A DNA stretch of 5,392 bases, taken from positions 1 to 5,392 of the forward strand of contig JAJTBL010000137.1 of NCBI GenBank assembly GCA_021286925.1, given 5' to 3'. Under the pieces are notes generated by a model. That model saw nothing but the letters and a program-made list of their open reading frames with translations, was not told the origin of the DNA and made no database searches. The DNA is from Spirochaetia bacterium (GTDB taxonomy: Bacteria > Spirochaetota > Spirochaetia > Treponematales > Rectinemataceae). A program made the translations under genes and the position numbers. This document shows, piece after piece, positions 5,105 through 5,392 of the stretch; position 1 is the stretch's first letter; the number at the start of each line of letters is the position of its first letter.

Positions 5105-5392
5105 TGGCAATCGTGATGGCGTACATTGATGTTTCAAGGTCGAATTTACCGTAGTTCCAGTCAGCATAATGATGAATCTCAGAAAAGCCAGCATCAGTCA
5201 ACTTGTGGTCAAGTTCGGAGATGACAATCGGGAAAAGCATGGTTTTGTTACGGGATATTTTCTCTTTGACCTTCAATTCGGTTGAGAAGATGAGCGAATC
5301 AGAGGAAGGGCCTTTCTCATAGGAGCGAGAAAATTCGACTGATTCAATTTTAACAAGCGGGAATTTGAAACCCGGCTTTATTGAAGGATTGC
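5091..5392 (-). CDS. C-terminal part of a probable class I SAM-dependent methyltransferase (partial)
   Basis: The minus-strand frame ending at TGA 5093-5091 stays open to the window edge, giving 99 complete residues that begin NPSIKPGFKFPLVKIE and end MYAITIARKHS. An apparent internal start (TTG 5276) is not needed because the frame continues upstream. The pattern resembles the C-terminal half of small-molecule class I methyltransferases: a beta strand with alternating polar residues, then TMLFPIVISELDHKLTDAGF (a Pro-Ile followed by an EL..kL..AGF helix), then a short strand with HHYADWNYGKFD and a last strand YAITIARK. The SAM-binding glycine motif would lie outside the window, so the assignment rests on the tail alone. 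The substrate cannot be told. It is convergent with ymdB and probably unrelated in function. Confidence 0.65.
   Translation of the reverse strand, partial: NPSIKPGFKFPLVKIESVEFSRSYEKGPSSDSLIFSTELKVKEKISRNKTMLFPIVISELDHKLTDAGFSEIHHYADWNYGKFDLETSMYAITIARKHS

Overview
The window looks like a chromosomal housekeeping segment from a bacterium with roughly balanced GC content. Almost every gene in it concerns RNA. A small stand-alone RRM protein (a compact form I associate with spirochaetes, cyanobacteria and some proteobacteria) sits beside an rny-ymdB pair (RNase Y plus YmdB-type phosphoesterase, typical of Firmicutes, spirochaetes and related groups). Together these make a spirochaete-like host my first guess, but this is inference from gene content and protein style; no marker gene here settles taxonomy.

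Layout. (1) Positions 1-1861, plus strand: truA (tRNA pseudouridine 38-40 synthase) overlaps an RluD/RluA-family pseudouridine synthase by 20 bases. The truA start forms an ATGA with a possible upstream stop codon, so the operon probably begins outside the window. (2) Positions 1810-1935: a strong hairpin ends this transcript and, with a T8 tract, serves even better as the terminator of the opposing gene; the hairpin lies inside the last codons of the rluD-like gene. (3) Positions 1936-2223, minus strand: a 95-residue RRM RNA-binding protein. (4) Positions 2224-2672: a 449-base intergenic region with two back-to-back near-consensus sigma70-type promoters. The minus promoter gives the RRM gene a predicted leader of about 315 bases rich in hairpins, including one that resembles an intrinsic terminator; the plus promoter drives rny with a short leader. 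(5) Positions 2673-5084, plus strand: rny, then a 14-bp hairpin with a T tract, then the ymdB-like gene, whose Shine-Dalgarno begins right after the T tract. (6) Positions 5091-5392, minus strand: the last 99 residues of a probable SAM-dependent methyltransferase, convergent with ymdB with only 6 bases between stop codons.

How they fit together: TruA and the RluD-like enzyme modify tRNA and probably rRNA, the RRM protein probably binds RNA, RNase Y is the membrane-anchored endonuclease that starts mRNA decay, and YmdB-type enzymes hydrolyse phosphodiesters including 2',3'-cyclic nucleotides. I found no mobile element, CRISPR array, tRNA or rRNA gene, and no clearly new protein system. The most interesting content is regulatory: the long structured leader of the RRM gene, the terminator set directly against the ymdB ribosome-binding site, and the A8/TAA/hairpin arrangement at the rluD end.
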